Source: Pseudodesulfovibrio sp. S3
GTDB taxonomy: Bacteria; Desulfobacterota; Desulfovibrionia; Desulfovibrionales; Desulfovibrionaceae
Direction: 5' to 3'
DNA length: 64,000 bases
NCBI RefSeq assembly: GCF_004025585.1
Contig: NZ_QTZO01000002.1
Location: 310,001-374,000, forward strand
Part shown: piece by piece, positions 34,454 to 42,541 of the stretch
How positions within the stretch are numbered: position 1 is the stretch's first letter
How the letters are laid out: each line of letters begins with the position of its first letter
Position numbers and translations under genes: made by a program
The notes under the pieces: generated by a model
What the model was told of the DNA's origin: nothing
The model's database searches: none
Seen by the model: only the letters and a program-made list of their open reading frames with translations

Positions 34454-35221
34454 TTAATTTGATGATGCCCGTCCTGTCAGGCTGCGGCTGGTGAAACCGA
34501 GACGGGCGGAGACATCGCTCAGGGAACCGTTTGCGGAAAGGACTTGGACAGCTCCCCCGGCAATGGCCTCGTCGGTCAGGCCCCGCTGCCGGGCAACCAG
34601 GACCAGGCGAACGAAAAAACGCCATTCATATGTCAATCCCTTTGAATCGAATCCGGCCTGGAGCATGGAGCGGGTCAGATCGTAGTCGAACCCCACCTGA
34701 CCGAGCAGAGACGTCATTTCTGCCCCGGTCAGGAAGGGTTCCGGAGGTTGGGAGGAAAAATCAACGACATAGGCTTGGACATCCTCTCGCGGAGTCCCCT
34801 TGGAGAGGCCTTCCCCGAGAACCACGAGCGGTCTCGGATCAGGCGCAACAAGGCGGCCGTCGAGCAGCGACCGGGCAAAGGTGTATTCCTCCAGCTTGCG
34901 CTCCAGGGCGCGGACCACGAGCGGCGGCGCGACGCTTTTGGACAACCCTTCTTCAAGCTTGTCCTCGAAAGGAGCCGTGGGCAGTCCTGTCTCACACGCC
35001 TCCAAAAGGGGCGAGAGCAGGCTCTGCGCATCGGATTCAGCCAGGACGCCGGAGGAAACCGAGGACAGAACCCGGTCCACGGTCTCGGAAAAGACCCCGC
35101 ACTTGCGGGCACGATCGGCAAGATCGACAAGGGATTGGTCCTGGGACCAGGCGAGCTGCACTCCGAGAACAATGCACAGCACCAGGGTCGCCAGACCGCA
35201 AAGACTACAACGCGTGTTCAT
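34454..35221 (-). CDS. secreted protein of unknown function in sigma-factor operon
   Basis: MNTRCSLCGLATLVLCIVLG then VQLAWSQ is a signal peptide. 255 residues, helical, with regularly spaced leucines (LVVRALERKLEEYTFARSLL). No known family. Its first 17 bases overlap the end of the CBM48 gene, so it belongs to that operon. Confidence 0.65.
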   Translation of the reverse strand: MNTRCSLCGLATLVLCIVLGVQLAWSQDQSLVDLADRARKCGVFSETVDRVLSSVSSGVLAESDAQSLLSPLLEACETGLPTAPFEDKLEEGLSKSVAPPLVVRALERKLEEYTFARSLLDGRLVAPDPRPLVVLGEGLSKGTPREDVQAYVVDFSSQPPEPFLTGAEMTSLLGQVGFDYDLTRSMLQAGFDSKGLTYEWRFFVRLVLVARQRGLTDEAIAGGAVQVLSANGSLSDVSARLGFTSRSLTGRASSN

Positions 35222-35777
35222 GTTCCACGTTCACAAACATAATGGAATTCCGGTTTCCGAACCCGTCGTCGCGGGTCATGGGAGCTTCGGGGTCGGGAAC
35301 GAGCCTTTCCCCGTTCACCAGGAACAGGTACTCATGATCGCCCGGCGGAAGCTGGGCCTCAAGTATCCAGGCCTGGGTTTCGCCATTGTACCACATGACC
35401 GAACGCTCCGCACGCCAGTTGTTGAACGACCCGATGACGGAAACCTTGCGGGCCTCCTGATTCGTGTCGTGGAGAATGAAACGGACCGTGGCCAATCGGG
35501 GAACAGTGTCTCCGGTCGGAGTGTCCCATTTGATGACGGCCAGGGCCAGCAAGGCAAGGGCGAACGTCACGGCAGGTATAACCTGCATCGGTTTGACGGT
35601 GAGGACCTGCGGCCTGAACAGCCACAGCTTCACCCGGGTCCAGAGGGACGGAGTCCTGGCCTGGAGACCGTCCATTACCCGTTGGGAAAAGCCTTGGGGT
35701 GCATCGGCCTCGGGCGCATTCCTGATGCCCTGTATGATGATATCTTCCATTCGGATTTTCACTTGTTCTTCAGTCAT
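35205..35777 (-). CDS. membrane protein with CBM48/AMPK-type glycogen-binding domain
   Basis: 190 residues: cytoplasmic N-terminus of about 65 residues, one TM segment (PAVTFALALLALAVI), then a CBM48-like domain, VRFILHDTNQEARKVSVIGS, FNNWRAERSVMWYNGE and WILEAQLPPGDHEYLFLVNG. Its stop overlaps the next gene, and its start overlaps the sigma-factor stop. Position and topology fit an anti-sigma factor with an extracytoplasmic carbohydrate-like sensor domain; this is inference. Confidence 0.75.
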   Translation of the reverse strand: MTEEQVKIRMEDIIIQGIRNAPEADAPQGFSQRVMDGLQARTPSLWTRVKLWLFRPQVLTVKPMQVIPAVTFALALLALAVIKWDTPTGDTVPRLATVRFILHDTNQEARKVSVIGSFNNWRAERSVMWYNGETQAWILEAQLPPGDHEYLFLVNGERLVPDPEAPMTRDDGFGNRNSIMFVNVEHEHAL

Positions 35778-36328
35778 TGCTCCCCCCCGTCGAATTGCTG
35801 CCGGACCAGGTCCAATCCCCTACTGACGCGCATCTTTGCACCGCTGACGGTGATTCCCAGAGTGCTGGCGATTTCCTTCATGCTGAAATCATATTTGTAC
35901 CTGAGCATCAGTGCTTCCCGGTATTTCGGATCAAGCCGGAGAACCACTGCAAAGGCCTTCTCGCCATCCAGCCGGTCATGCATGGCCGCCTGGTCATCCG
36001 GCCTGTCCTGCACCCGGACCATGACGGCCGCGTCCTCGACGAACAGGAGCTTGTCCCGCCCGTTCTTGCGAAGCCAGTCCCGAGCGACGTTCAGCGAAAC
36101 CGAATAAAGCCAAGGGAAAAACCGTTTTCCCACAGTGAACGCTCCGAGCTTTTCATATGCCCGCGTAAAGGCTTCCTGGGCGAGATCGGCTGCCGTGTGT
36201 TCATCGCCCACCATGCGCAGCATGAGATTATACACGGGACGCTGGTACTCCTGCACCAGCACACCGAACGACTGGACCTTGCCCAGCAGCACTTCCCGTA
36301 CAATGTCCGCTTCGCGTTTCTCTTTCAT
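35774..36328 (-). CDS. ECF-type RNA polymerase sigma factor
   Basis: 184 residues. Region 2: FGVLVQEYQRPVYNLMLRMV, DEHTAADLAQEAFTRAYEKL, FFPWLYSVSLNVARDWLR; region 4: LPK-type linker RLDPKYREALMLRYKYDFSM and KEIASTLGITVSGAKMRVSR. It directs RNA polymerase to a dedicated regulon and is probably held by the overlapping CBM48 membrane protein. Confidence 0.92.
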   Translation of the reverse strand: MKEKREADIVREVLLGKVQSFGVLVQEYQRPVYNLMLRMVGDEHTAADLAQEAFTRAYEKLGAFTVGKRFFPWLYSVSLNVARDWLRKNGRDKLLFVEDAAVMVRVQDRPDDQAAMHDRLDGEKAFAVVLRLDPKYREALMLRYKYDFSMKEIASTLGITVSGAKMRVSRGLDLVRQQFDGGEQ

Positions 36329-36469
36329 TCCTTTCCCGTCGGCCCCGGCCAGGGCCGCAACTCATCTGCAACACTATCTACGTCGCCAGGCCGGTTTCGG
36401 TCACAGCCACTTGCCCGTCTTCTTCTCCTAGGCTACACAAATACACTCACCAGCGAGGAAAACACAACC

Positions 36470-37000
36470 ATGAGCACATTCGACAACCCTGTCCTGCAAG
36501 CCATCTTGGACCGCCGCTCCATCCGCAAGTTCACGGACGAGCCGGTATCCAGGCAGGATATCACCACCATCCTTACGGCCGGCCAATGGGCGCCCAGCGG
36601 ACTGAACAACCAACCCTGGCGATTCATGGTCGTCACCAGAGACGATCCCCGCCATGCCGGGCTGGCCGGATGCACCAAGTATGCACACGTTGTCCGGGCC
36701 TCCTCCGCATGCATCTGCGTGCTGCTGGAAAAGGCGGCCATGTACAATGAAATGAAGGACCACCAGGGGGTCGGGGCCTGCATCCAGAATATGCTGCTGG
36801 CCATCCACGCCCTCGGTCTGGGCGCGGTCTGGATCGGCCAGATCGTCAACGACCAGGCCGCCACCCTGGGCGTGCTGGGAAAAGCCCCTGAAGAATATGA
36901 ACTCCAAGCCGTCATCGCCCTCGGACACCCCGACCAGAAAGGAAGCTCCGACCGCAAGCCACTTTCCGAACTCATGCTGGAGGATTTTCAATGCACATAG
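36470..37000 (+). CDS. nitroreductase-family protein
   Basis: ATG 36470 gives 176 residues; upstream frame is antisense to the sigma gene. RRSIRKFTDEPVSRQDI, QWAPSGLNNQPWRFMVV, GAVWIGQIV and VIALGHPDQK are the FMN-binding features of nitroreductases. NAD(P)H-dependent reduction of an unknown substrate. Its last ten bases overlap the metallo-hydrolase gene. Confidence 0.9.
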   Translation: MSTFDNPVLQAILDRRSIRKFTDEPVSRQDITTILTAGQWAPSGLNNQPWRFMVVTRDDPRHAGLAGCTKYAHVVRASSACICVLLEKAAMYNEMKDHQGVGACIQNMLLAIHALGLGAVWIGQIVNDQAATLGVLGKAPEEYELQAVIALGHPDQKGSSDRKPLSELMLEDFQCT

Positions 37001-37611
37001 AGACCTTTCCCCTGGGCCAGTTGGAGACCAACTGCTACGTACTCTCCAACGGTCAGAAGGCCATCGCCGTGGACCCGGGCGGGAACCCGGCCGCAGTTCT
37101 CGCCCACCTCAAGGCGGGCGGCCTGACCCTGACCCACATCCTGAACACCCACCTGCACTTCGACCACACTGCGGGCAACAAGGCCCTGCACGACGCCACG
37201 GGCGCGCCGATCCTGGCCAACAAGAAGGACGCCTCCCTCCTGGACACATGGCTCGGCAAGGGCGGCGACATGGGCCTGCCCCTCATCGCCCCTTACCAAT
37301 GGGAACACCTTGAGCCGGGCGAAATCACCTTTGCCGGAGCCGAGTGCCGGATATTCCATACGCCCGGCCACTCCGAAGGCAGCCTGACCTTCTACTTCCC
37401 GGAAGCGGGTGCCGCCTTTGTGGGCGACCTGATCTTCTACCGCTCCATTGGTCGCACGGACTTTCCCGGCGGCGACCTGGACACCCTCAAGGCGTCGGTC
37501 AAAAAGCACATATTCACCCTGCCGCCCGAAACCCGGCTCCTGTCCGGCCACGGACCCGAGACCACAGTTGGCGACGAACAAAATCACAACCCGTTCTTCG
37601 GAGGGTTCTAG
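36991..37611 (+). CDS. metallo-beta-lactamase-fold hydrolase, glyoxalase II-like
   Basis: 206 residues. THLHFDHTAG (HxHxDH), then HTPGHSEGSLTFYF, a metal Asp in FVGDLIFYRSIGRTD and terminal LLSGHGPETTVGDE. Typical of single-domain glyoxalase II-like hydrolases with two metal ions. The stop TAG is immediately followed by the ATG of the selenoprotein gene. Confidence 0.92.
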   Translation: MHIETFPLGQLETNCYVLSNGQKAIAVDPGGNPAAVLAHLKAGGLTLTHILNTHLHFDHTAGNKALHDATGAPILANKKDASLLDTWLGKGGDMGLPLIAPYQWEHLEPGEITFAGAECRIFHTPGHSEGSLTFYFPEAGAAFVGDLIFYRSIGRTDFPGGDLDTLKASVKKHIFTLPPETRLLSGHGPETTVGDEQNHNPFFGGF

Positions 37612-37857
37612 ATGAGCGAAGCCGTCCGCATCGACATCCGCGACAAGTGCTGAGGCGTGGGACTGGAGGTAGGTTGGTATCTCCGTTTCGCCAAGGCAGA
37701 CCGCATCGAGGCCCAAGTTTCCCTCAAGGCAGCCGCCCAGGTACGCCACGAAGAACACATCTTCCCGGACTGGGTCTTTGAGTTCGAGGAATTCGACGAC
37801 CATGCGCTGGCCGTCATCACCCGCAGGAAACCGCGCTACGGAAAGGAGACAGCATGA
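37612..37857 (+). CDS. small selenoprotein with in-frame TGA (81 aa)
   Basis: ATG 37612 abuts the upstream stop. The frame MSEAVRIDIRDKC then TGA (37651-37653, codon 14) then GVGLEVGWYLRFAKAD continues to 37857 with natural sequence. A bacterial SECIS-like stem-loop starts 12 bases after the TGA. This gives a Cys-Sec pair, a common redox or metal site. The family is not recognised. The stop overlaps the next start (ATGA), so it is inside a coupled run of redox genes. Without Sec decoding, only 13 residues would be made. Confidence 0.8.
37665..37684 (+). promoter_or_regulatory. SECIS element
   Basis: GGAGGTA (37665-37671) pairs with TATCTCC (37678-37684), including one G-T, with a six-base apical loop GGTTGG. 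The loop starts 19 bases after the TGA and contains the GU expected for SelB binding in bacteria. Confidence 0.75.
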
Positions 37858-38453
37858 CATACGCCGCCATATTCGCCTGCAGCCACCGACACGGCAACTC
37901 GGATCATGCGGCCGAACTGCTTGCCAGGGGCGTTCAGGATGCCGGGGGAAAGGCTGAAATCCTGTACATTCGCGACCATGACATACTCCCCTGTCTGGCC
38001 TGCGGATATTGCGACACGGCGGGACGCGAGGGCGTCGAGCGGTGCGTGCTTGGCCAAAAGGATCAGGCCTGGGAACTGTTCGGGCACTTCTTCACCGCCA
38101 GAGCCGTGCTCTTCGCGTCACCGATATACTTCTATCACCTGCCCTCCCGGTTCAAGACATGGATAGATCGCGGCCAGCAGTTCTGGCAGGCCCGCCTGGA
38201 CAACGAGCCATGGGTGGCGGACATGCCCGCCCGCACGGCCCATGCCGTGCTTGTGGCAGGACAGCCCTCCGGCGAAAAGCTCTTTGACGGAGCCCGCCTG
38301 ACCCTCAAGTACTTTGTCCAGAACTTCAACATGGATCTGGCCGCTCCCCTGACCTTCCGGGGCGTGGACAGCAGGAAGGACCTCGGCCAGCGCACCGACC
38401 ATGAGAATCAGATCATCGAACTCGGCCGCAAGGTCTGGAACTCGGCGGACTGA
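37854..38453 (+). CDS. flavodoxin-fold NAD(P)H-dependent oxidoreductase
   Basis: ATG overlaps the selenoprotein stop. 199 residues: phosphate-binding loop ACSHRHGNSDHAAELL, Cys motif CLACGYCDTAG and FASPIYFYHLPSRFKTWIDR are typical of the FMN-dependent NADPH reductase family (iron-sulfur flavoprotein-like). Redox partner context: nitroreductase, metallo-hydrolase and selenoprotein upstream. Confidence 0.9.
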   Translation: MTYAAIFACSHRHGNSDHAAELLARGVQDAGGKAEILYIRDHDILPCLACGYCDTAGREGVERCVLGQKDQAWELFGHFFTARAVLFASPIYFYHLPSRFKTWIDRGQQFWQARLDNEPWVADMPARTAHAVLVAGQPSGEKLFDGARLTLKYFVQNFNMDLAAPLTFRGVDSRKDLGQRTDHENQIIELGRKVWNSAD

Positions 38454-38458
38454 CAACC

Positions 38459-39190
38459 ATGCTTCGAACGGCCCTGTCCCTTGCCCGCAGGCTCGGCCTG
38501 ACCGCTGTGCGCTGCCCTGTCTGCGGCATGGTCCTGGCCGATCAGGGTCAGCTCCTCTGCACCCTGTGTGCTGAACGGCTTCCGCTCCGCACCGGCGGTT
38601 TCTGCCCCACCTGCGGCCTCATGCACGGACAGGAGGACGCCCCGCCCTCCCAGTGCCCGGATTGCCGTCTGAACCCGCCGCCATGGGACGCCATGCATTT
38701 CCACGGACAGTATGCCGGGCTCATGCGCGAGCTGATCATCTCCTACAAATTCGGCAACCGTTTCGGCCACACCCGCCTGCTGGCGGCCATGGCTGCCCAA
38801 ACCTTCCACAAGAGGCAGGCCCGAGTTCCCGACGTCATTATCCCGGTGCCGCTGCACCATCGGCGGCTGTTGTGGCGGGGGTTCAACCAAAGCCTGGAGG
38901 TATCCCGCAGCCTTTCGCGGAACATCGGCAAGCCGGTCCTGGGAAACGGACTGACGCGCACGCGGCACACGCCGCCCCAGACGCGCCTCGGGCTCAAGGA
39001 GCGTCAGGTCAACATCAAGGACGCCTTTTACGCGGCCCCTGAACAGGTCAAAGACAAGCGCGTGCTGCTTGTTGACGACGTCTACACCACCGGAGCCACC
39101 CTGCGGGAATGCGCACGCACGCTGATGCGAGCCGGAGCCGGCGGCGTGGACGTATTGGTCCTGGCTCGCGCCCTGCAGGAGCCGACATGA
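38459..39190 (+). CDS. ComF-family phosphoribosyltransferase-like protein
   Basis: 243 residues. N-terminal zinc-ribbon cysteines (RCPVCG, LCTLC, CPTCGL, CPDC), then IPVPLHHRRLLWRGFNQSLE and the PRPP-binding loop VLLVDDVYTTGATLRECA. ComF takes part in DNA uptake or single-strand handling in other bacteria; the enzymatic reaction is not known. Confidence 0.92.
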   Translation: MLRTALSLARRLGLTAVRCPVCGMVLADQGQLLCTLCAERLPLRTGGFCPTCGLMHGQEDAPPSQCPDCRLNPPPWDAMHFHGQYAGLMRELIISYKFGNRFGHTRLLAAMAAQTFHKRQARVPDVIIPVPLHHRRLLWRGFNQSLEVSRSLSRNIGKPVLGNGLTRTRHTPPQTRLGLKERQVNIKDAFYAAPEQVKDKRVLLVDDVYTTGATLRECARTLMRAGAGGVDVLVLARALQEPT

Positions 39191-39322
39191 GCCACATAAA
39201 TATATGAATTGCCCGCTTCAGCACGAATCAGTAAAAAAACTTGAAAAAAGGTGGATCAGGACTTGACTTCTACCAATGGTTGCGGCTAGGTTGCCTCCTC
39301 TTACGAATTGGAGGTTTTATAT

Positions 39323-39634
39323 ATGTTTGCTATCATCGAGACCGGCGGGAAACAATACCGCGTTGAAGAAGGTCTTGAACTTAATGTAGATTTGATCAAG
39401 GCAGATGCCGGCAATGCGCTGAGCATCGATTCCGTTCTCCTGGTTGACAAGGACGGCGACACCAAGATCGGCGCACCTTACATCGAAGGTGCAGCGGTCG
39501 AGTGCGAAGTTCTGGGCCACACCCGCGGCGAAAAAATCGTGGTCTTTCACAAGCTGTCCAAAAAGGACGCTCGCAAGACCCAGGGTCACCGCCAGGATTA
39601 CACCCAACTGAAAGTCAAGTCCATCAAGGCCTAG
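39323..39634 (+). CDS. rplU: 50S ribosomal protein L21
   Basis: ATG 39323 after TTGGAGGTTTTATAT. MFAIIETGGKQYRVEEGLEL is diagnostic, and the conserved end KLSKKDARKTQGHRQDYTQL is present. 103 residues, normal. Binds 23S rRNA. First gene of the rplU-rpmA pair upstream of obgE. Confidence 0.98.
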   Translation: MFAIIETGGKQYRVEEGLELNVDLIKADAGNALSIDSVLLVDKDGDTKIGAPYIEGAAVECEVLGHTRGEKIVVFHKLSKKDARKTQGHRQDYTQLKVKSIKA

Positions 39635-39655
39635 CGGCCTGGAAGGGAGGATAAC

Positions 39656-39925
39656 ATGGCTCATAAGAAAGCTGGTGGTAGTTCCAGAAACGGTCGCGAC
39701 AGCGCCGGTCAACGGCGTGGCGTGAAGCGTTTCGGTGGTCAGGAAGTTCTGGCTGGCAACATTCTCGTTCGTCAGCTCGGCACCAAATTTCACCCTGGCG
39801 ACGGCGTCGGCATGGGCAAGGATTTCACCTTGTTCGCCCTGATCGACGGCTTCGTCAAATTCGAGAAGTACACCCGCAAAAAGGTCGTCAAGACCCGCGT
39901 GTGTGTAACGCCCGCCGAGGCCTAG
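39656..39925 (+). CDS. rpmA: 50S ribosomal protein L27
   Basis: [20 protein letters not shown] is diagnostic; 89 residues, no N-terminal extension of the Firmicute cleaved type. Ribosome binding site GGGAGGATAAC. The N-terminus reaches the peptidyl transferase centre. Confidence 0.98.
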   Translation: MAHKKAGGSSRNGRDSAGQRRGVKRFGGQEVLAGNILVRQLGTKFHPGDGVGMGKDFTLFALIDGFVKFEKYTRKKVVKTRVCVTPAEA

Positions 39926-39948
39926 TTCTCGTTAAACAGCATTTGAAC

Positions 39949-39984
39949 CGGGCAGGGAGTACTAATGCTCCCTGCCCGTTTTTT
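39949..39984 (+). terminator. intrinsic terminator after rpmA
   Basis: Stem CGGGCAGGGAG / CTCCCTGCCCG with an eight-base loop, followed by six T residues. Confidence 0.92.
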
Positions 39985-40125
39985 GCGTTCGGGTTTGCGA
40001 ATGGCCGCCGGTGCCGCCCCAGGACAAGACCAGAATCAGTCAGGTGTACGAGGTACGCCTCGATTCCGTGTTTTTTCTCCCGGCATCTGGCGCTCATATG
40101 CCAACCTGTGTAATAAGGAATCGTT

Positions 40126-41154
40126 ATGAAATTCGTAGATGAAGCGACCATCAAGGTGGCATCCGGCAAGGGCGGCAACGGCTGCGCCAGCCTGCGGCGT
40201 GAAGCCAACGTACCCAAGGGCGGCCCTGACGGCGGCGACGGCGGCAAGGGCGGCGACCTCATTTTCCGGGGTTCCGAACGCCTGATGACGCTCTACGACT
40301 TTCGTTTGAAGCGGCACTACGGTGCCAGGAACGGCGAGCAGGGCATGGGCCGAGACCGCTACGGCAAGGCCGCTGACGACATGATCGTCGACCTGCCCGT
40401 GGGCACCCTCGTCTATGAACTCATCGAGGACGAGGACGGCAACGTCCGTGAAGAACTCATCGCCGACCTGGTGGAAGACGGCACCGAGATCGTCATCTGC
40501 AAGGGCGGACGCGGCGGACGCGGCAACCTGCACTTCAAGTCCTCCACCAACCGCACCCCGCGCTATGCCGAACCCGGCCTGCCGGGCGAGGAAAAGCAGA
40601 TCCGCCTGGAGCTGAAAATCCTGGCCGACGTGGGACTGCTCGGCCTGCCCTCTGCGGGCAAGTCCACCTTTATCGCCCAGATTTCCGCTGCCCGTCCCAA
40701 AATCGCGGCCTACCCGTTCACCACCCTTGTCCCCAACCTCGGGGTCATCGAGAACGACGACTTCGAGCGCATGGTCATCGCCGACATTCCCGGACTCATC
40801 GAAGGGGCATCCGAAGGACGCGGCCTGGGCATCACCTTTCTCAAGCACGTGGAACGCACCCGCTTTCTGGTGCACATCCTGGCTGCCGAGGACGTGAACC
40901 GCGAAAACCCCATCGACGGCTACGACATGCTCAATCAGGAGCTGCGCGAGTACAACGCCGAGATCGCCGAAAAGCCCCAAATCAAGGTCATCAACAAGAT
41001 CGACACCCTGTCTGAAGAGGACCTGGCCGACATCAAGGCCAAGATCGAGGCAACCGGGGAAAAGGTCTTCTTCATCTCCGCACTTCACGGAGACGGAGTG
41101 GACGCGCTGCTTGACGAAATGTGGAAGCAGCGCGCCGCAATGGCCGGGGAATAA
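40126..41154 (+). CDS. obgE: GTPase ObgE/CgtA
   Basis: 342 residues. Obg glycine-rich fold (VASGKGGNGCASLRREANVP, GGDGGKGGDLIF), then G-domain: P-loop GLPSAGKSTF, switch II DIPGLIEGASEGRGLG and NKID. Involved in late 50S assembly and stress response. Followed by a convergent carboxymuconolactone decarboxylase-type gene. Confidence 0.97.
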   Translation: MKFVDEATIKVASGKGGNGCASLRREANVPKGGPDGGDGGKGGDLIFRGSERLMTLYDFRLKRHYGARNGEQGMGRDRYGKAADDMIVDLPVGTLVYELIEDEDGNVREELIADLVEDGTEIVICKGGRGGRGNLHFKSSTNRTPRYAEPGLPGEEKQIRLELKILADVGLLGLPSAGKSTFIAQISAARPKIAAYPFTTLVPNLGVIENDDFERMVIADIPGLIEGASEGRGLGITFLKHVERTRFLVHILAAEDVNRENPIDGYDMLNQELREYNAEIAEKPQIKVINKIDTLSEEDLADIKAKIEATGEKVFFISALHGDGVDALLDEMWKQRAAMAGE

Positions 41155-41164
41155 CCCCGGTCCG

Positions 41165-41551
41165 TCACATCTCGGCCTTGTCCCGCTCCGCAAAGACTTC
41201 CTTGGCCGTGAACAGGGCATTCAGGGCCGCCGGGAACCCGGCATAGACCGTCAACTGGATGAAGCACTCGACGATTTCCTCCCGGGTCCAGCCCACATTG
41301 AGCGCGCCGTTGATATGCACCTTGAGTTGGGGAGCGCATGCTCCCTTGGCCGCCAGGGCCGAGATGGTCACCAACTCCCTCTCCTTGAGACCGAGTTGCG
41401 GCCTGGAATAGATGTCCCCGAAGGCATATTCCACCATGAGCCTGCCCAGGTCCGGGGCCACCTCTTCCAGGGAAGCCACCACCTGATCGCCCAGTTCGCC
41501 ATCCACCCGGCGCAACATCTCCATTCCGCGTTCAAACCGTTCGTTGTCCAT
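41165..41551 (-). CDS. carboxymuconolactone decarboxylase-family protein
   Basis: ATG 41549-41551 after AAGGAGGTTGTC; 128 residues. LGLKERELVTISALAAKGAC, PQLKVHINGALNVGWTREEI and QLTVYAGFPAALNAL match the CMD family; one Cys is seen in the usual CxxC region, so peroxidase-type activity is unlikely. Divergent from the LysR gene, which may regulate it. Confidence 0.9.
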   Translation of the reverse strand: MDNERFERGMEMLRRVDGELGDQVVASLEEVAPDLGRLMVEYAFGDIYSRPQLGLKERELVTISALAAKGACAPQLKVHINGALNVGWTREEIVECFIQLTVYAGFPAALNALFTAKEVFAERDKAEM

Positions 41552-41641
41552 GACAACCTCCTTTTTCACCACTGTGGTCATGGAATCTTGAGACGTCCAA
41601 TATTGCTTTTCATGCCCTGTGATATGATTTAAGTATCAGCA

Positions 41642-42541
41642 ATGAACACCCGACAGATGCACTATTTTCTGGCTGTTGCCGAGACCCTGCATTTCCGCAA
41701 GGCGGCCGAACGGCTGCACATGTCCCAACCGCCACTGTCCCAACAGATATCGGCCCTGGAAGAGGATCTCGGAGTCAAGTTGTTCATCCGCGACCGACGT
41801 TCTGTCCGCCTGACCGAGGCCGGTCAGTGCCTGCTCAATGACGTCCGCCTTATCTTGGGGTCCATAGAAACTGCGCGCCGGCAGGCCGTGGACACCGGCC
41901 TGGGACGCATCGGCAGGCTGCGCATCGGGTTCATCGGCCCGGCCATAGACGGTCCGTTGGGCCATGACCTCAAGAAATTCAGCCGGACGCAGCCCGGCAT
42001 CGCTCTGGACCTGCACGAAAAATCCACGCCGGAGTTAGTCAACTTGGTCAGGGAACAGGGTCTGGATATGGGAGTGGTTCGGCGCATGGAGGTGCCCCCT
42101 GTCGAACTGGAGTGCCTGCCCTACCACCGGGAAGAATACGTGCTGGCCGTGCCTGCAACCCATTCTCTGGCCGGGAAGCCGCTCATAGAGCCGCACATGC
42201 TGGACAATGAACCGCTGATCATGTTCCCCCGGCAGCTCAACCCCATGCTGTTCGATGCCTGGGCAGCCCTCCTGGCCGGGGCCGGGGCACACATGCACGT
42301 GGCCCAGGAAGTGATCACCAAACACGCCACCGTGGCCCTGGTGGCGGCTGGACTGGGCATCTCGCCCGTGCCGCGATCCACAGCCGAAACAGGCCGAAGG
42401 GATGTTGCCTTCATCCCCTTTACAGGGAACACGCCGCTGCTGGAATTCCAGACAATCGTCCGGCAAGGGCCTCATTCACCGCCCGTCAAGGCCTTTCTGG
42501 AACACCTCGCTGAAAGCAGAGACTACCCAACAGGCGCATAG
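41642..42541 (+). CDS. LysR-family transcriptional regulator
   Basis: 299 residues. HTH: MNTRQMHYFLAVAETLHFRK, AAERLHMSQPPLSQQISALE, DLGVKLFIRDRR; substrate domain about 90-290. 90 bases from the divergent CMD-family start, so it probably controls that gene; effector unknown. Its last 19 bases overlap the convergent 582-aa gene. Confidence 0.93.
   Translation: MNTRQMHYFLAVAETLHFRKAAERLHMSQPPLSQQISALEEDLGVKLFIRDRRSVRLTEAGQCLLNDVRLILGSIETARRQAVDTGLGRIGRLRIGFIGPAIDGPLGHDLKKFSRTQPGIALDLHEKSTPELVNLVREQGLDMGVVRRMEVPPVELECLPYHREEYVLAVPATHSLAGKPLIEPHMLDNEPLIMFPRQLNPMLFDAWAALLAGAGAHMHVAQEVITKHATVALVAAGLGISPVPRSTAETGRRDVAFIPFTGNTPLLEFQTIVRQGPHSPPVKAFLEHLAESRDYPTGA

Noticed and set aside
38945-38965. 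CGGACTGA in comF (also in proB and the nitroreductase) as further shift sites
   Set aside because: There the motif is in another phase (NNC GGA CTG A, coding Gly-Leu) and the frames run straight through.
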